DNA of 64,000 nt, taken from the NCBI RefSeq assembly GCF_018802605.1, contig NZ_CP069161.1, positions 2,604,001 through 2,668,000 on the forward strand. Direction: 5' to 3'. Shown here piece after piece: positions 16,326 through 26,037 of this stretch (positions within the stretch are counted from its first letter, which is position 1; each line of letters begins with the position of its first letter). The notes below the pieces were generated by a model. That model had not been told where the DNA came from and searched no databases. It saw only the letters and a program-made list of their open reading frames with translations. This stretch comes from Paludibacterium paludis (lineage in GTDB: Bacteria; Pseudomonadota; Gammaproteobacteria; Burkholderiales; Chromobacteriaceae). The position numbers and the translations under genes are program-made.

Positions 16326-18989
16326 ATGAAACGCACTACTCTGAACATCGCATTACTGACGCTGGGCTGGCTGTCCCTTGGCACGGCCGAAGCCACCGTC
16401 AATGCGAAGGATCTCGCGGCCAATCTCGCATTCCGCATCGGCATCACCGACAACCAGGCGGGAAGCCACGGCACCGATTGCGCATCGCTCGGCGCGGACT
16501 GGGCGACCTGCTACAAGGCCGAATTCACGCTGAGCAATGTAGGGAAAACGCCTGTCGCCGGCGATGGCTGGTCGTTGTATCTGCACAGCATCCGGCGCCT
16601 GCTGAAAATCGACCACCCGGGCTTCACGCTGCGCCATCTCACCGGCGACCTTTATGAACTGAAACCGGCGCCGGGTTTTGCCGGTCTTGCTCCCGGCGAA
16701 CGCCTCGCCCTGCCGGTCATCGGCGAATACTGGCACATTCTGGAAAGCGACGCTCTCCCCCGCCAGTATGTGGTGGTGCCGGGACAAAAACCGGAAGTGC
16801 TGCGACGCTCCGATTCGGAAAACCCCAAAGACGTGATCGCCCCGATCACCGGGGATAACTGGAAGCGCTCGGCCGGCGATCACAATCGGCTGGCCACGCC
16901 GGCGAGCCGGTTCGACCTTCTGGCGGACAGGGGCGATGCCCGGCCCGCATCGGCGGTGGCCCACCGCTTCATACCCGCCCCGCTCAGGCAAGATGTGGCC
17001 GAGGGAAGCAGAGACATAAAAAGCCTGGCGCTTGACCTGCCCGGCCTGGCTCCGGAAAACATCGCCGCGCTCAAGGCCCGCATCGGAGTCCTCGGACTTG
17101 CCGCCGACAAGCATCCGCAAGTCGTGACAGGCCGCATCGCGAAGGATCTGCCGGCCGACATCGCGGTAACGGGCGGCTATCGTCTGACCATCGATGCCCG
17201 CGGCATCCGAATCGACGGATACGATGCGGAAGGAGTTTTTCACGGGGTGCAAAGCCTGCTCGCCCTCTTGCCGCTCAACGGCGGCAAGGTCGCGCACATG
17301 AAGGTCGAGGACGCCCCGCGCTATCCCTACCGAGGCTACATGGTGGATGTGGCGCGCAACAACCACTCGCCGGCCGTGCTGCGCAGGATGCTCGACCAGA
17401 TGGCCGCCTACAAGCTCAACCGCCTGCATCTGCACTTGTCGAACGATGAAGGCTGGCGCCTGGAAATTCCGGGACTGCCGGAACTCACCCGCGTCGGAGC
17501 CAGGCGCTGCCATGACCTGACCGAAACGCGCTGTCTCTTGCCGCAACTCGCTTCGGGCCCTGACAACCGTTCCGGCGGAGGGGTGCTCACACGCAAGGAC
17601 TACATCGACCTGGTGCGTTATGCCGCGGCCCGTCATATTCTGGTGATTCCGGAAGTCGACATGCCCGCGCATGCCCGCGCCGCCGTCGTATCGATGGAAG
17701 CCCGCTACCAGCGTCTGGCGAAAGCCGGGCACCTGCGCGCCGCCAACGAATACCGGCTGCTCGACCCGGCCGACACGACCCGCGCCCTCTCGGTGCAATT
17801 TTACGATCGCCGCAGCTTCATCAATCCTTGCATGCCCGGAGCCCGGCGCTTCGCCGAGAAAGTCATCCGCGAGATCGCGGCCATGCATAAAGAGGCCGGC
17901 CAGCCTCTTGAGGTATGGAACTTCGGCGGAGACGAAGCCAAGAACATTCTGTTGGGGGGCGGTTATCAGGATCTGAACGGCACCGACCCCGGCAAGGGCC
18001 GCATCGACAAGGCCGCTCAGGATCGCCCGTGGGCAAGGTCGCCGGTCTGCCAGTCGCTGATAGCCCAGGGCAAGCTCAAATCGGTGGACGAGCTGCCGCT
18101 GATCTACGCGCAAACCGTGAGCGAACTGGCGAGGCAAGCCGGTGCCAGCGGTTTTGCCGCCTGGCAGGATGGGTTGAAACTGGCCTCGGGCCCGAAAGCC
18201 TTCGCCACGCCATCGGTGCTGGTGAACTACTGGGATCCGCTGTTCTGGGGCGGCGACAAGGAAGCCTATCACTGGGCGGGCAAGGGCTACCAGGTGGTGC
18301 TCGCCCTGCCGGATTATCTGTACTTCGATTTCCCGCAGGAAGCCAACCCCCGGGAGCCGGGTTACTACTGGGGCGCTCGCGATACCAGCACCTATAAAGT
18401 GTTCTCGCTGGCGCCCGGCAACCTGCCGCAAAACGCCGAAATCATGCCCGACCGCGATGGCAACGCCTTCGAATCGCTCTCGAGCGAGGAGCCCGCACCC
18501 TTCGCCGGCATGGAAGGACTGGCATGGAGCGAAGTCATGCGTACCGACCAGCGCCTCGAGTACATGAGCTATCCGCGTATGCTCGCGCTGGCCGAACGAG
18601 CCTGGCACCGTCCGTCCTGGGAGCTCGACTACCAGAAGGGCCGACGCTTCAAACTGGGCGAAACGAACTGGGTTGACCGGGCCGCGCTGAATCGTGACTG
18701 GCAGGACTTCGCCGCCGTGGCAGGATGGCGCGAACTGCCCAAACTGGAAAAGGCCGGCGTGCGTCCGCGTCTGTCCCAGCCTGGCGTGAAATCCACGGCG
18801 GCGGGCTGGGAAGCCCGCACGGAATTGCCGGGAATCGCGGTGCAATTCTCGCGGGACGGCGGCAAGACTTGGGAGACATTTGGCCAATCAGCGCAACCGG
18901 GGCCGGGAGAGACACCGCTCTGGCGCACACAAAGCCCGCTGGGCACGGTCAAGGGGCGCGAAGAGACCCTGGACGGCATGGCCCCCTGA
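16326..18989 (+). CDS. chb: Chitobiase (GH20 beta-N-acetylhexosaminidase)
   Basis: 887 residues with a signal peptide (residues 1-23). Domains in order: a carbohydrate-binding CHB_HEX beta domain (about 25-170), GH20 N-terminal domain (about 200-330), catalytic TIM barrel (about 335-760) and a short C-terminal Ig-like domain. The catalytic pair D536-E537 sits in 'NFGGDEAKN'. It splits N,N'-diacetylchitobiose to GlcNAc, probably in the periplasm or at the outer membrane. ATG 16326 has AGGAG eight bases upstream; GTG 16317 is rejected. It shares an operon with the chitoporin and ends at a strong terminator (19014-19043). Confidence 0.93.
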   Translation: MKRTTLNIALLTLGWLSLGTAEATVNAKDLAANLAFRIGITDNQAGSHGTDCASLGADWATCYKAEFTLSNVGKTPVAGDGWSLYLHSIRRLLKIDHPGFTLRHLTGDLYELKPAPGFAGLAPGERLALPVIGEYWHILESDALPRQYVVVPGQKPEVLRRSDSENPKDVIAPITGDNWKRSAGDHNRLATPASRFDLLADRGDARPASAVAHRFIPAPLRQDVAEGSRDIKSLALDLPGLAPENIAALKARIGVLGLAADKHPQVVTGRIAKDLPADIAVTGGYRLTIDARGIRIDGYDAEGVFHGVQSLLALLPLNGGKVAHMKVEDAPRYPYRGYMVDVARNNHSPAVLRRMLDQMAAYKLNRLHLHLSNDEGWRLEIPGLPELTRVGARRCHDLTETRCLLPQLASGPDNRSGGGVLTRKDYIDLVRYAAARHILVIPEVDMPAHARAAVVSMEARYQRLAKAGHLRAANEYRLLDPADTTRALSVQFYDRRSFINPCMPGARRFAEKVIREIAAMHKEAGQPLEVWNFGGDEAKNILLGGGYQDLNGTDPGKGRIDKAAQDRPWARSPVCQSLIAQGKLKSVDELPLIYAQTVSELARQAGASGFAAWQDGLKLASGPKAFATPSVLVNYWDPLFWGGDKEAYHWAGKGYQVVLALPDYLYFDFPQEANPREPGYYWGARDTSTYKVFSLAPGNLPQNAEIMPDRDGNAFESLSSEEPAPFAGMEGLAWSEVMRTDQRLEYMSYPRMLALAERAWHRPSWELDYQKGRRFKLGETNWVDRAALNRDWQDFAAVAGWRELPKLEKAGVRPRLSQPGVKSTAAGWEARTELPGIAVQFSRDGGKTWETFGQSAQPGPGETPLWRTQSPLGTVKGREETLDGMAP

Positions 18990-19013
18990 TTTTCTCCAGG
19001 CGACGAGCCTTGA

Positions 19014-19043
19014 GCCACCCGTGTCCTCCGGGTGGCTTTTTTT
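19014..19043 (+). terminator. Rho-independent terminator after chitobiase
   Basis: GCCACCC pairs with GGGTGGC and seven T's follow directly. Confidence 0.9.
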
Positions 19044-19132
19044 CTGTCGGCCGCCGAGAGGCAGGCAGACAGGGTTCGCACATTATACTACTGTGAATAA
19101 CAGCATGAAGAACCCATTCCGGAGACACCGCC

Positions 19133-19414
19133 ATGCAGTTCGACGAAGTCCTGCCGCAGCATTTCATCACCCTGTCGAGGGATCCCTATCCGCACATACT
19201 GATCGACACCGCCTTGCTGCAACTGGCGGGTGGCGGAGCGGAAGCCTCGCAATTCCGGCTTCAGGTTCTGGCGGCCGCCGGCTGGCGTCATCATGCGGTC
19301 ACGCCGCTGGCCAAATACCCGGCGGAAGCCAGCGTGGTCTACAACCGGATCCGCGGCGTGCTCGCCGTCACGCAAGACCCGCAAGCCATCCTGGACGAGC
19401 TGGCCAAAGGATGA
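19133..19414 (+). CDS. Small conserved-looking protein, unknown
   Basis: 93 residues, from an ATG preceded by CCGGAG. The sequence mixes a hydrophobic beta pattern ('PHILIDTALLQLAGGG') and a helical C-terminus ('PQAILDELAKG'). No signal peptide, membrane segment or known motif. The codon use and ribosome site look real. It sits between the chitin operon terminator and the convergent ydcH-like gene. Function not recognised. Confidence 0.6.
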   Translation: MQFDEVLPQHFITLSRDPYPHILIDTALLQLAGGGAEASQFRLQVLAAAGWRHHAVTPLAKYPAEASVVYNRIRGVLAVTQDPQAILDELAKG

Positions 19415-19449
19415 AAAGAACACGCGGACCCGCCTGCCGGCGGATCCGC
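19414..19449 (-). terminator. Terminator of ydcH-like gene (minus strand)
   Basis: GCGGATCCGCC / GGCGGGTCCGC (one G-T pair) forms a long stem, followed on the minus strand by a T-rich run (GTGTTCTTTT). It lies directly beyond the ydcH-like stop. Confidence 0.7.
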
Positions 19450-19460
19450 GGTGCCGCGCG

Positions 19461-19673
19461 TCAGGCGACGGCCTTGAGGACGGCGTACAACTCGTCCTTG
19501 AGTTTCAGCTTCTCTTTTTTCAGGACTTCGATCTCCTCCATCGAAGCGGGCTCGATGCGCGCTTCCATGTTCTTGATACGCTGGTCCAGCTCGTTATGGC
19601 GCTCGAACAGCCGGTTAAAGTGCGCATCCTCGGTCTTCAAGCGCGAGATCAGATCGCGGTATTCGGGAAACAT
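19461..19673 (-). CDS. YdcH (DUF465) family small coiled protein
   Basis: 70 residues beginning at ATG 19673 ('MFPEYRDLISRLKTEDAHF'), which is the family's usual start. Highly charged and helical ('DQRIKNMEARIEP', 'EVLKKEKLKLKDELYAVL') as in the DUF465/YdcH family, a short coiled coil of unknown function. A terminator follows on its strand. Confidence 0.85.
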   Translation of the reverse strand: MFPEYRDLISRLKTEDAHFNRLFERHNELDQRIKNMEARIEPASMEEIEVLKKEKLKLKDELYAVLKAVA

Positions 19674-19761
19674 GCCGGACTCCTTGCCAACGACCGGCCC
19701 GGCGCGGGCAGGTCTACGCATTCAGTCTACCCAATGTCATGTTTCGCTGATTTGATCTGGC

Positions 19762-20985
19762 TCAGTGCCGGATGGCGGGCAATGAAGAGCGAATCTCCCC
19801 CACCTCTTGCGCAGACACGGCGCCGGCCGCATTGCCCCAGCTTTGTCGCAGGTAGCTCAGAACCTCGGCCACATCCCGGTCGGACAATTGGTGGGCATAG
19901 CCCGGCATGCTGTACTCCCAAGCCAGATGCCGCGTGCGCGCATTGACGCCGCCCTCCAGGACAACACGGATCAGCGAGGAGGGATCGCGCGCCATGACGG
20001 CGGAACTGCCGGCCAGAGAAGGAACGACACGCTCATGCCCCTGCCCGGCGGCCTGGTGGCACGTCGCGCAATTCTCGGCATAGAGCGCCGCCCCCGTTTT
20101 GACCGACTCGACCCTGGCCGCTCCCGATGACGGCAGGCTCTTGATATAGGCCGCGATCGCCTTCAGATCGGCATCCTCAATGTACTGGGAACTGTAGTGC
20201 ACCACCTCGGCCATCGGTCCGAACGCCGCGGTATAACGGTTGCGACCTTCGCGCAAGTAATCGGTCAGATCCCCGGGCGACCAGTTGCCCAGGCCTTCGC
20301 GCGGGTCGGCCGTCAGATTGCCGGCGAACCAGCCGGCCAGCCGCGCGCCGGTCAGATATCCCGGCTGGCGTTCCGACAGGGCGACTTCCTGGAAGGCAAA
20401 ACCGCGCGGCGTATGGCAAGTGCCGCAATGCGCCATGCCCTGCACCAGATAGGCACCACGGTTCCACTGCGCGCCGCGCGACGCAACCGGCTGATAAGGG
20501 CTGGCGTCATGGAACAGCCAGCGCCATACCGTCAGCGGCCAGCGCATCGACAAGGGCCAGGGGATATCGCTAGCGCGATTGGACTGCCGAACGGGCTCGA
20601 CCCCGCCCATGAAATACGCATACAGATCTTTCATGTCGGCATCGTTAATACGCGCGAACGAGGTATACGGCATGGCCGGATACAAGGAGTGACCCTCGCG
20701 GGCCACCCCTTCACGCAGCGCGCGAGCGAATTCGTCGTACGTGTAGTTGCCGATACCGGTTTCCTTGTCCGGCGTGATATTCGTGGAATACACCTTGCCG
20801 ACGGGTGTGTCCATCGGCAAGCCTCCGGCGTTGGGTTTGCCGCCAGGAGCGCTATGGCAGGCGATACAGTCGGACACGCGGGCAAGGTAGGCGCCGCGGC
20901 TAATGCTGCCGGTATCGACGCCGGCCAAGGCGGAGCCGGCGAGCAACGACAGGGCCAGAAGGCCCAGGGTTTTCAGGGAAGTCAT
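19762..20985 (-). CDS. Triheme cytochrome c (alcohol-dehydrogenase cytochrome subunit type)
   Basis: 407 residues with a signal peptide cut after 'GSALA' (about residue 21). Three heme-attachment motifs: CIACH (C40-H44), CGTCH (about residue 186) and CATCH (about residue 310). Met-containing 'YPAMPY', 'GPMAEV' and 'YSMPGY' supply candidate sixth ligands. This three-domain layout is that of the AdhB/gluconate-dehydrogenase cytochrome family, which passes electrons from a periplasmic dehydrogenase to the quinone pool or oxidase. The gene starts 12 bases after the stop of the spermidine-dehydrogenase-like gene, so it is very probably its electron acceptor. Confidence 0.9.
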   Translation of the reverse strand: MTSLKTLGLLALSLLAGSALAGVDTGSISRGAYLARVSDCIACHSAPGGKPNAGGLPMDTPVGKVYSTNITPDKETGIGNYTYDEFARALREGVAREGHSLYPAMPYTSFARINDADMKDLYAYFMGGVEPVRQSNRASDIPWPLSMRWPLTVWRWLFHDASPYQPVASRGAQWNRGAYLVQGMAHCGTCHTPRGFAFQEVALSERQPGYLTGARLAGWFAGNLTADPREGLGNWSPGDLTDYLREGRNRYTAAFGPMAEVVHYSSQYIEDADLKAIAAYIKSLPSSGAARVESVKTGAALYAENCATCHQAAGQGHERVVPSLAGSSAVMARDPSSLIRVVLEGGVNARTRHLAWEYSMPGYAHQLSDRDVAEVLSYLRQSWGNAAGAVSAQEVGEIRSSLPAIRH

Positions 20986-20997
20986 TCGCGGTTCCTC

Positions 20998-22875
20998 TTA
21001 GCCCAGTTCATTGACGGCGCGCCATGCCTGATCGATGGCGGCGTGCGTGTACGGATTCCAGTCGGAGTCGGAATTGGCGATCGTCACATTGCCAACCGGG
21101 CGGCGGGCGGCATGAATGATGCGCTGACTCTCCGCTTCGTCGTCGAACAGGGAGTTGAAGAAATAGGAGTAGCCATGCGACCAGCGGTTGACGGTGATAC
21201 CGGCGATATCGCGCTTGTGATCGAAACCGGCCGGTCCGAGAATGCGCTGCAGCTGGTCGCGCACCATGGATTCCATTTGCGCGAACGGCATGGCCAGCAA
21301 CTTGGCGCGGCCCATGCGCGCCTGGGTGCGCACATCAAGGCCGGAGCCCGCCACCGTCGGCACATACACCATGTGCAGGCACATCGGCTCGGCAGGGTCT
21401 CGCGGATGACGGTAGCCGCCAAGATCCACCGGGTAATCGAGCTTGATCCGGCTATAGGGCATGGACGGGCAATAGAGTTCGTGCACGCCGAGTTTCGCGA
21501 AGCTGCGCCAGTTCTTCATGGCCACCTTGGTGTACACCAGCGGACATTTCACATTCTGTGCCAGGGCGTGCTTTTGATCCTCGGGCAAGCTCGGCATCAT
21601 GTGCGGAATCATCATGTTGTAGCAGGCCATGACCGTATGTCGCGCCTGAACGCGGTGCAACCGGCCGGCCTTGTCCAGGTAGCCGACATCCACCTTGCCA
21701 TGGGGGTTGTCCACGCGCACCACCGTGCTGTTCAGTCTCAGGCGCACCGGAGAGCCGGCGACATCCAGCCTGGAGTAATCGAAACGGGCCATGACGATGT
21801 CGTTCATGTCCTTGCCCGGCGCGACCCGGGGGATCATTTTGCGCACCAGCAAGCGGGCGATGGAGGCGTTACCGTCGGGGAAATGGTAGATATAAGGATC
21901 GCGCAGCTCGGCCTCCGCTTCGGCGCTGATCTTGCCCAGTCCCGCCACGCCGTGAAAACCCGGCAAATCGAGGTTGCGCGCATCCAGGGCCGGCAAACCG
22001 TCGATGCCCACCGCCTGGAAGTCATTGCTGCGCGCCTGGAAGAAGCGCACGGCCTGGGCGCTTAGCCCGACATGGCGTGTCAGATACGTGCTGTAGCTGA
22101 TCTTGGCCAGATACGCTTCGCGCTTGGCGCGGGGCATGTCCCCCAGATAATCGCGCGTCGAGGTGTGCAGATCGATCAGCGCATCGCGATCCTTGCGCGA
22201 TAACGGAAAATCATTGATGAAATCGCGGACCGGTCGCGCATTGAGGCGCTTGGGATCGATGTCATCGGCCACCTGCAGGTAGGGGTCGCCCGTCACCAGC
22301 TTGTCCGTGCCGAAGTTCTCCCTGTCGAAGAACACCCCGCGCGACAGCTTCATGTCGGGGTAGAAATTGCGGTCAAAATGCTTCGCCAGCGTATCGATAT
22401 CGACGGTGAGCTCCTTCATCAACTTCATGGCCACCGGACTGAACACATGCTTGGGCGATTGCAGTGATTCGGTGCCGCCATAGCCGAGAATCGTCTTCCC
22501 TCCCACATCGAATTCATTGCGCTTGGCGTGCCCGCCGAAATCGTCGTGATTATCCAGAATGAGGATGCGGGCGCCGGGATGTTTCTTGCGGTAGAAATAC
22601 GCCGCGGACAGGCCGCTGATGCCGCCGCCGACCACGACAAGGTCGTAGCTTTCTTCGACCTTCACCGCATCCAGCGCGTACGCGTGATGAGCCCGCCCCA
22701 GCTTGTGGGCGGATTCGAACGAACCGTCGTGATTGCCGCGCAATCCTGTCAGCCCCGGAGGGTAATAGCTGGCGCCGACCTGCCGGGGCGCGGCGCGGAG
22801 GATCTCCAGCGGCGTCAACCCGGCGGCCACCGTCAGCGCGAAACCGTTGAGAAAGTCTCGGCGAGTAATGGACAT
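20998..22875 (-). CDS. spdH: Spermidine dehydrogenase-like FAD flavoprotein (Tat-exported)
   Basis: 625 residues starting with a Tat signal ('ITRRDFLNGFALTVAAG'), so it is exported folded. The FAD-binding 'VVVGGGISGLSAAYFY' follows at about residue 65, with 'DFGGHAKRNEF' after it. Overall length and pattern match the SpdH group of Gammaproteobacteria, a heme- and FAD-containing spermidine dehydrogenase, which in Pseudomonas is PA3713 (recalled). Placing a triheme cytochrome c directly downstream fits a periplasmic dehydrogenase feeding the respiratory chain. ATG 22875 was chosen because it begins the Tat signal; an upstream frame extension of 21 residues lacks a ribosome site. Substrate is inferred. 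Confidence 0.8.
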   Translation of the reverse strand: MSITRRDFLNGFALTVAAGLTPLEILRAAPRQVGASYYPPGLTGLRGNHDGSFESAHKLGRAHHAYALDAVKVEESYDLVVVGGGISGLSAAYFYRKKHPGARILILDNHDDFGGHAKRNEFDVGGKTILGYGGTESLQSPKHVFSPVAMKLMKELTVDIDTLAKHFDRNFYPDMKLSRGVFFDRENFGTDKLVTGDPYLQVADDIDPKRLNARPVRDFINDFPLSRKDRDALIDLHTSTRDYLGDMPRAKREAYLAKISYSTYLTRHVGLSAQAVRFFQARSNDFQAVGIDGLPALDARNLDLPGFHGVAGLGKISAEAEAELRDPYIYHFPDGNASIARLLVRKMIPRVAPGKDMNDIVMARFDYSRLDVAGSPVRLRLNSTVVRVDNPHGKVDVGYLDKAGRLHRVQARHTVMACYNMMIPHMMPSLPEDQKHALAQNVKCPLVYTKVAMKNWRSFAKLGVHELYCPSMPYSRIKLDYPVDLGGYRHPRDPAEPMCLHMVYVPTVAGSGLDVRTQARMGRAKLLAMPFAQMESMVRDQLQRILGPAGFDHKRDIAGITVNRWSHGYSYFFNSLFDDEAESQRIIHAARRPVGNVTIANSDSDWNPYTHAAIDQAWRAVNELG

Positions 22876-23274
22876 GGTTTTTCCTGTTGATATGAGTTGC
22901 AGACCGGCAGCCTCTGCGTGCTGTCCGGATAAAGCCAAGGCGCTGCGATAGTCAATGCTCTGGAGTGACGGTCGGCGACGAATCGCCGGACGGAGGCGCC
23001 GGCAAGACGCATGGAAAGGATGAGGACACCCGGGATGCCGGGACGGGAAAAGGCTGCGCCATCATGCCTTTTTCGCTCGGCCGGTTATGCGTGGAGCGGA
23101 ATGGACCGGATCGGTCCATTTAAGCTAACGTCATCAAATATTGATCTATTATTAAGAATTAAATAGAAATCAGCCGCATCTGTCAAGACAGTTGTCCTTT
23201 TCCTCGCGCGTCCCCCACGGCGAACCGACCGGACCGCGGCCGGCTCCGAGACAGCCGCGCGGGAAGCCCCGTTG
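22876..23274. other. Gene-free region before spdH
   Basis: About 400 bases between the stop of the carotenoid-desaturase-like gene and spdH. It contains AT-rich promoter-like sequence at 23120-23170 and an inverted repeat at 23101-23119 (listed separately). No coding sequence is convincing. Confidence 0.6.
23101..23119. promoter_or_regulatory. Inverted repeat upstream of spdH
   Basis: ATGGACCG-GAT-CGGTCCAT is a perfect 8-bp inverted repeat with three central bases, next to AT-rich sequence on the spdH promoter side, about 225 bases before its start. It looks like a repressor operator. Confidence 0.35.
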
Positions 23275-24867
23275 TCACTTGGGACTGCCCAAAGGGAATC
23301 CGCCTTCCCGATGCGCACTGCCAGTGCGCGGCGACAACCAGGCCGGTAACAGGCGGCGCGCCGGGAAACACTGATTGACCAGCTCCCTGGCCGACAGCAT
23401 GGCGCCCATGCCCCCTCCCCCGGGAAAAGTCCAGGCTCCCACCTGGTACAATCCGTTGAGCGGATAGCGCATCGGAAAGCGTTTGCGTATCCCGGCCTGC
23501 TGAACGGACTGTTCGAACCCGTTGATGCTGCCCTGCTCGTTGCGGGTATAGTTTGCCATGGTCTGCGGGGTTCCGGCCTCGATCAGTTCGATGTGCGCGG
23601 AAAGCCCGGGCACCCGGGACTCGGCCTTCGCGATAAGAAGGCGAACCAGTTCGGCCTTCTTTTGCCGGTAGACATCGGGGGGCAGGCCGAGCCAGTCTTT
23701 GCCGGGCACCATCGTGAACAGACCCACCGAGGATTTTCCGTGGGGCACCAGCCCCGGGTCGACATTCGAGAAAAAATTCAGGCTCCACCCCACCCGGTCA
23801 TCGCCCGCATCGCCCGCCAGCATCTTTTTGTATTGGGACTGGGAATCCAGATCGTAAGCAAAATAATGGCTGCATTCGTCCGGTTCGATACCCAAAGTCC
23901 CGAGCGGGCAGTCCAGACCGAGATACACCTGAAAACCCGACATGGCAGGCCGCATGTTTCTCAACCGGGTCAGGAAAGAGGCGGGGAACACCTCTTCGCC
24001 GATCATCCCGACAATCGCTTCCGGACTGATGTTGCTGATGACGCGGGATGTGGCGATGCGCCCGAGCCGGCGAGCGGAAACGCCGACCACACCTTGCCTG
24101 TCCACATGGATGCGCGTGGCGCCCGATGACAACTCGACCCGCCCGCCATGTTCGCGAATCACATCGACCAGCGCGTCGGACAGTGCCTGCGCTCCGCCCT
24201 TGACCGAATAGCCGCCATGCGCGAGAAAATCGTAAAAGGGATAAGAGAAATACGAGAACGCCAGACGCCGGGATGGCAAGCCATAGCACAGCCACTGGGC
24301 ACTGAGCGCTTCCTTGAGCCGTTCGTTGGCGGTGAACAGGGAAAAGAACTCATGCACGGTCATGTGTTCGTAGCGCGCCAACCGCGGAAAAAGCAGCGGC
24401 ATCATGGCGAGCTTGAGCGTGTGGGGCAACGGCGTGGCCATATAGCGGCTCATGTCCCGAAACATGTTTCCCGCCTCGTCAAGAAGCCGGCCGATATTGG
24501 CCGCCTCCCCCGGAAAACGCTTCGCCAGCTTGCGCCGATACCCCGTCAGATCGCCAGGCTCCACCAGCATTTCCCCATCGTCGGTCACCAGCCGGTACAC
24601 CGAGGCGAGGGGGATCAACTCCACGCGATCCGCGACACCGCACTCCTGCAGGCACCGGTACGATAATGTGCCCGGCTTTGCGCCGTTAAGAGCGCGTAAC
24701 GCGACGTCGAAGGTGAACGCGCCGCGGGAAAAACTGGTCGCATAGCCTCCTGGTTTGGCCTGACGCTCCAGAACCAGGATTTTCTTGCCGCGGCGGGCGA
24801 GCAAACTGCCCGCCGCCAGACCGCCCAGCCCCGCGCCAATGATCACCGCATCGTAACGCTCAGACAT
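23275..24867 (-). CDS. Phytoene desaturase/carotenoid isomerase-like FAD oxidoreductase
   Basis: 530 residues. The N-terminal 'VIIGAGLGGLAAGSLLARRG' with 'LVLERQAKPGGYATSF' is the dinucleotide site of the CrtI/CrtISO/RetSat superfamily. The C-terminal 'GLYQVGAWTFPGGGGMGAML' is the second conserved FAD element. No other carotenoid gene is nearby, so the substrate is unknown; related bacterial proteins act on varied polyenes or are uncharacterised. ATG 24867 is favoured over a GTG nine bases upstream because GGAG lies eight bases ahead of it. No signal peptide. Confidence 0.82.
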   Translation of the reverse strand: MSERYDAVIIGAGLGGLAAGSLLARRGKKILVLERQAKPGGYATSFSRGAFTFDVALRALNGAKPGTLSYRCLQECGVADRVELIPLASVYRLVTDDGEMLVEPGDLTGYRRKLAKRFPGEAANIGRLLDEAGNMFRDMSRYMATPLPHTLKLAMMPLLFPRLARYEHMTVHEFFSLFTANERLKEALSAQWLCYGLPSRRLAFSYFSYPFYDFLAHGGYSVKGGAQALSDALVDVIREHGGRVELSSGATRIHVDRQGVVGVSARRLGRIATSRVISNISPEAIVGMIGEEVFPASFLTRLRNMRPAMSGFQVYLGLDCPLGTLGIEPDECSHYFAYDLDSQSQYKKMLAGDAGDDRVGWSLNFFSNVDPGLVPHGKSSVGLFTMVPGKDWLGLPPDVYRQKKAELVRLLIAKAESRVPGLSAHIELIEAGTPQTMANYTRNEQGSINGFEQSVQQAGIRKRFPMRYPLNGLYQVGAWTFPGGGGMGAMLSARELVNQCFPARRLLPAWLSPRTGSAHREGGFPLGSPK

Positions 24868-26037
24868 CCCGTGCACTCCTGTGAATCGTCATTCTCCGCA
24901 TCCGCCGGCGCCCGCCCCGGCGCATTGGCCGATCCGCCACCTCCCGGAAAGATTTCTGTTATTGCCAGATGGGCGAACGGCATGACTGTCCATCGCGGAG
25001 GCCCGGTGCGGCACACTTCGTTGCCGGATGCAGGGTCCAATGAATTGAAAACATGGAAACAGGCAAGACAGATCACGCCATCGAACCACCCCGGCGGGGC
25101 AAAACGGAAGCAACAGAAACACCTTGAAGCCGCCTGATCGTCTGGCGTTGGGTAGTATCCTAAATCACCACATGCATATGATTTTGACATATATCAAAGT
25201 CAATTACATTTGAATTAACTGTTTGAATTGCCGTTGTCAAAACACGGCGAGCCGCCACTCGCCCCACACGATGCGCTTTACCGGGACGCGACCGCTACAG
25301 AGAACCGGCCGGTCCGTCAGGAAGAACGGTATTTTTCCGCAGCAGATTCGTAACCAGACCTGCGCGCCCGACCAGGCCAGGCGATCCCCTGCGAACACGG
25401 CGGCACGCGGCTGCCTCGACCAGCACGCCGCCTTCCGAAGCGCCGCTCCAATGCGCACCGGCCTCCGCGCGGATACCGTTGCGACGCGTCGGGCCGTACC
25501 ATGGGAAACTGTCCGCCAACACCTCCCCATCTTGCGTCAAGCGATTGATCGCCTTGTGGGGGAGACAAAAAAGCAAAGGACTCCCGGTCTTCCGCCTTTG
25601 GGAAGAGGCCGTGTCAACGGCGTCATTGCATAACCCCGGGCCATGGACTAGAAGTAAAAGTCCGGGCTCCACCACAGCGCATCGCGCCTGACAACGGTCC
25701 CGCAACCCGATACCGGAGTCGCAAGCATCATGTCTTCAGCGTTTTACCTCCTGCGCAGCGGCTGTTTTGGCGTGAATGGCGGAACCCGCCGCAACCGCAC
25801 TGTCGCGGCCCGCATTCCGTCAGCGCGCGTGCTTCGCCTGAGCGCCGGACGGCGAACCCCGCTTCCGTCTCCCGAGCCGGTGAGGAGCATGGGAACCTTC
25901 GTGATCTCGACATTCTCCGTGGCGGCAGCCGAAGAGCGGGAATAGTCCGGCAAAATCCCGTGCCCCGCGGGCGAGCCCGCCCGCTTTCCCCGCCTGCCCC
26001 CCATTTATCGTGATCCCAACAAGGCGAGGGTTTTGCG
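24868..26037. other. Gene-free stretch with FNR-like box
   Basis: Nearly 1.2 kb without a convincing gene. Frames on both strands are open only in short pieces with no family pattern. An AT-rich island at 25140-25240 holds a near-consensus FNR/ANR site (25184-25197). The rest is GC-rich and could be the decayed remains of one or more genes. Confidence 0.6.
25184..25197. promoter_or_regulatory. FNR/ANR-like box
   Basis: TTGAC-ATAT-ATCAA differs from the FNR consensus TTGAT-N4-ATCAA at one base. It sits in an AT-rich island. The nearest gene start is 320 bases to the left on the minus strand (24867), so either a long leader or a lost gene is implied. Confidence 0.5.

Noticed and set aside
20197..22065. 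Long plus-strand frame over spdH
   Set aside because: His/Arg-rich shadow of the flavoprotein gene.
25223..25705. Frames on both strands in the 1.2 kb gap
   Set aside because: No ribosome site, no family pattern, and overlapping with other frames; treated as non-coding.
25730..25945. 71-codon plus-strand frame preceded by a CCGGAG
   Set aside because: Arg/Pro/Ser-rich composition typical of a chance frame in GC-rich DNA.
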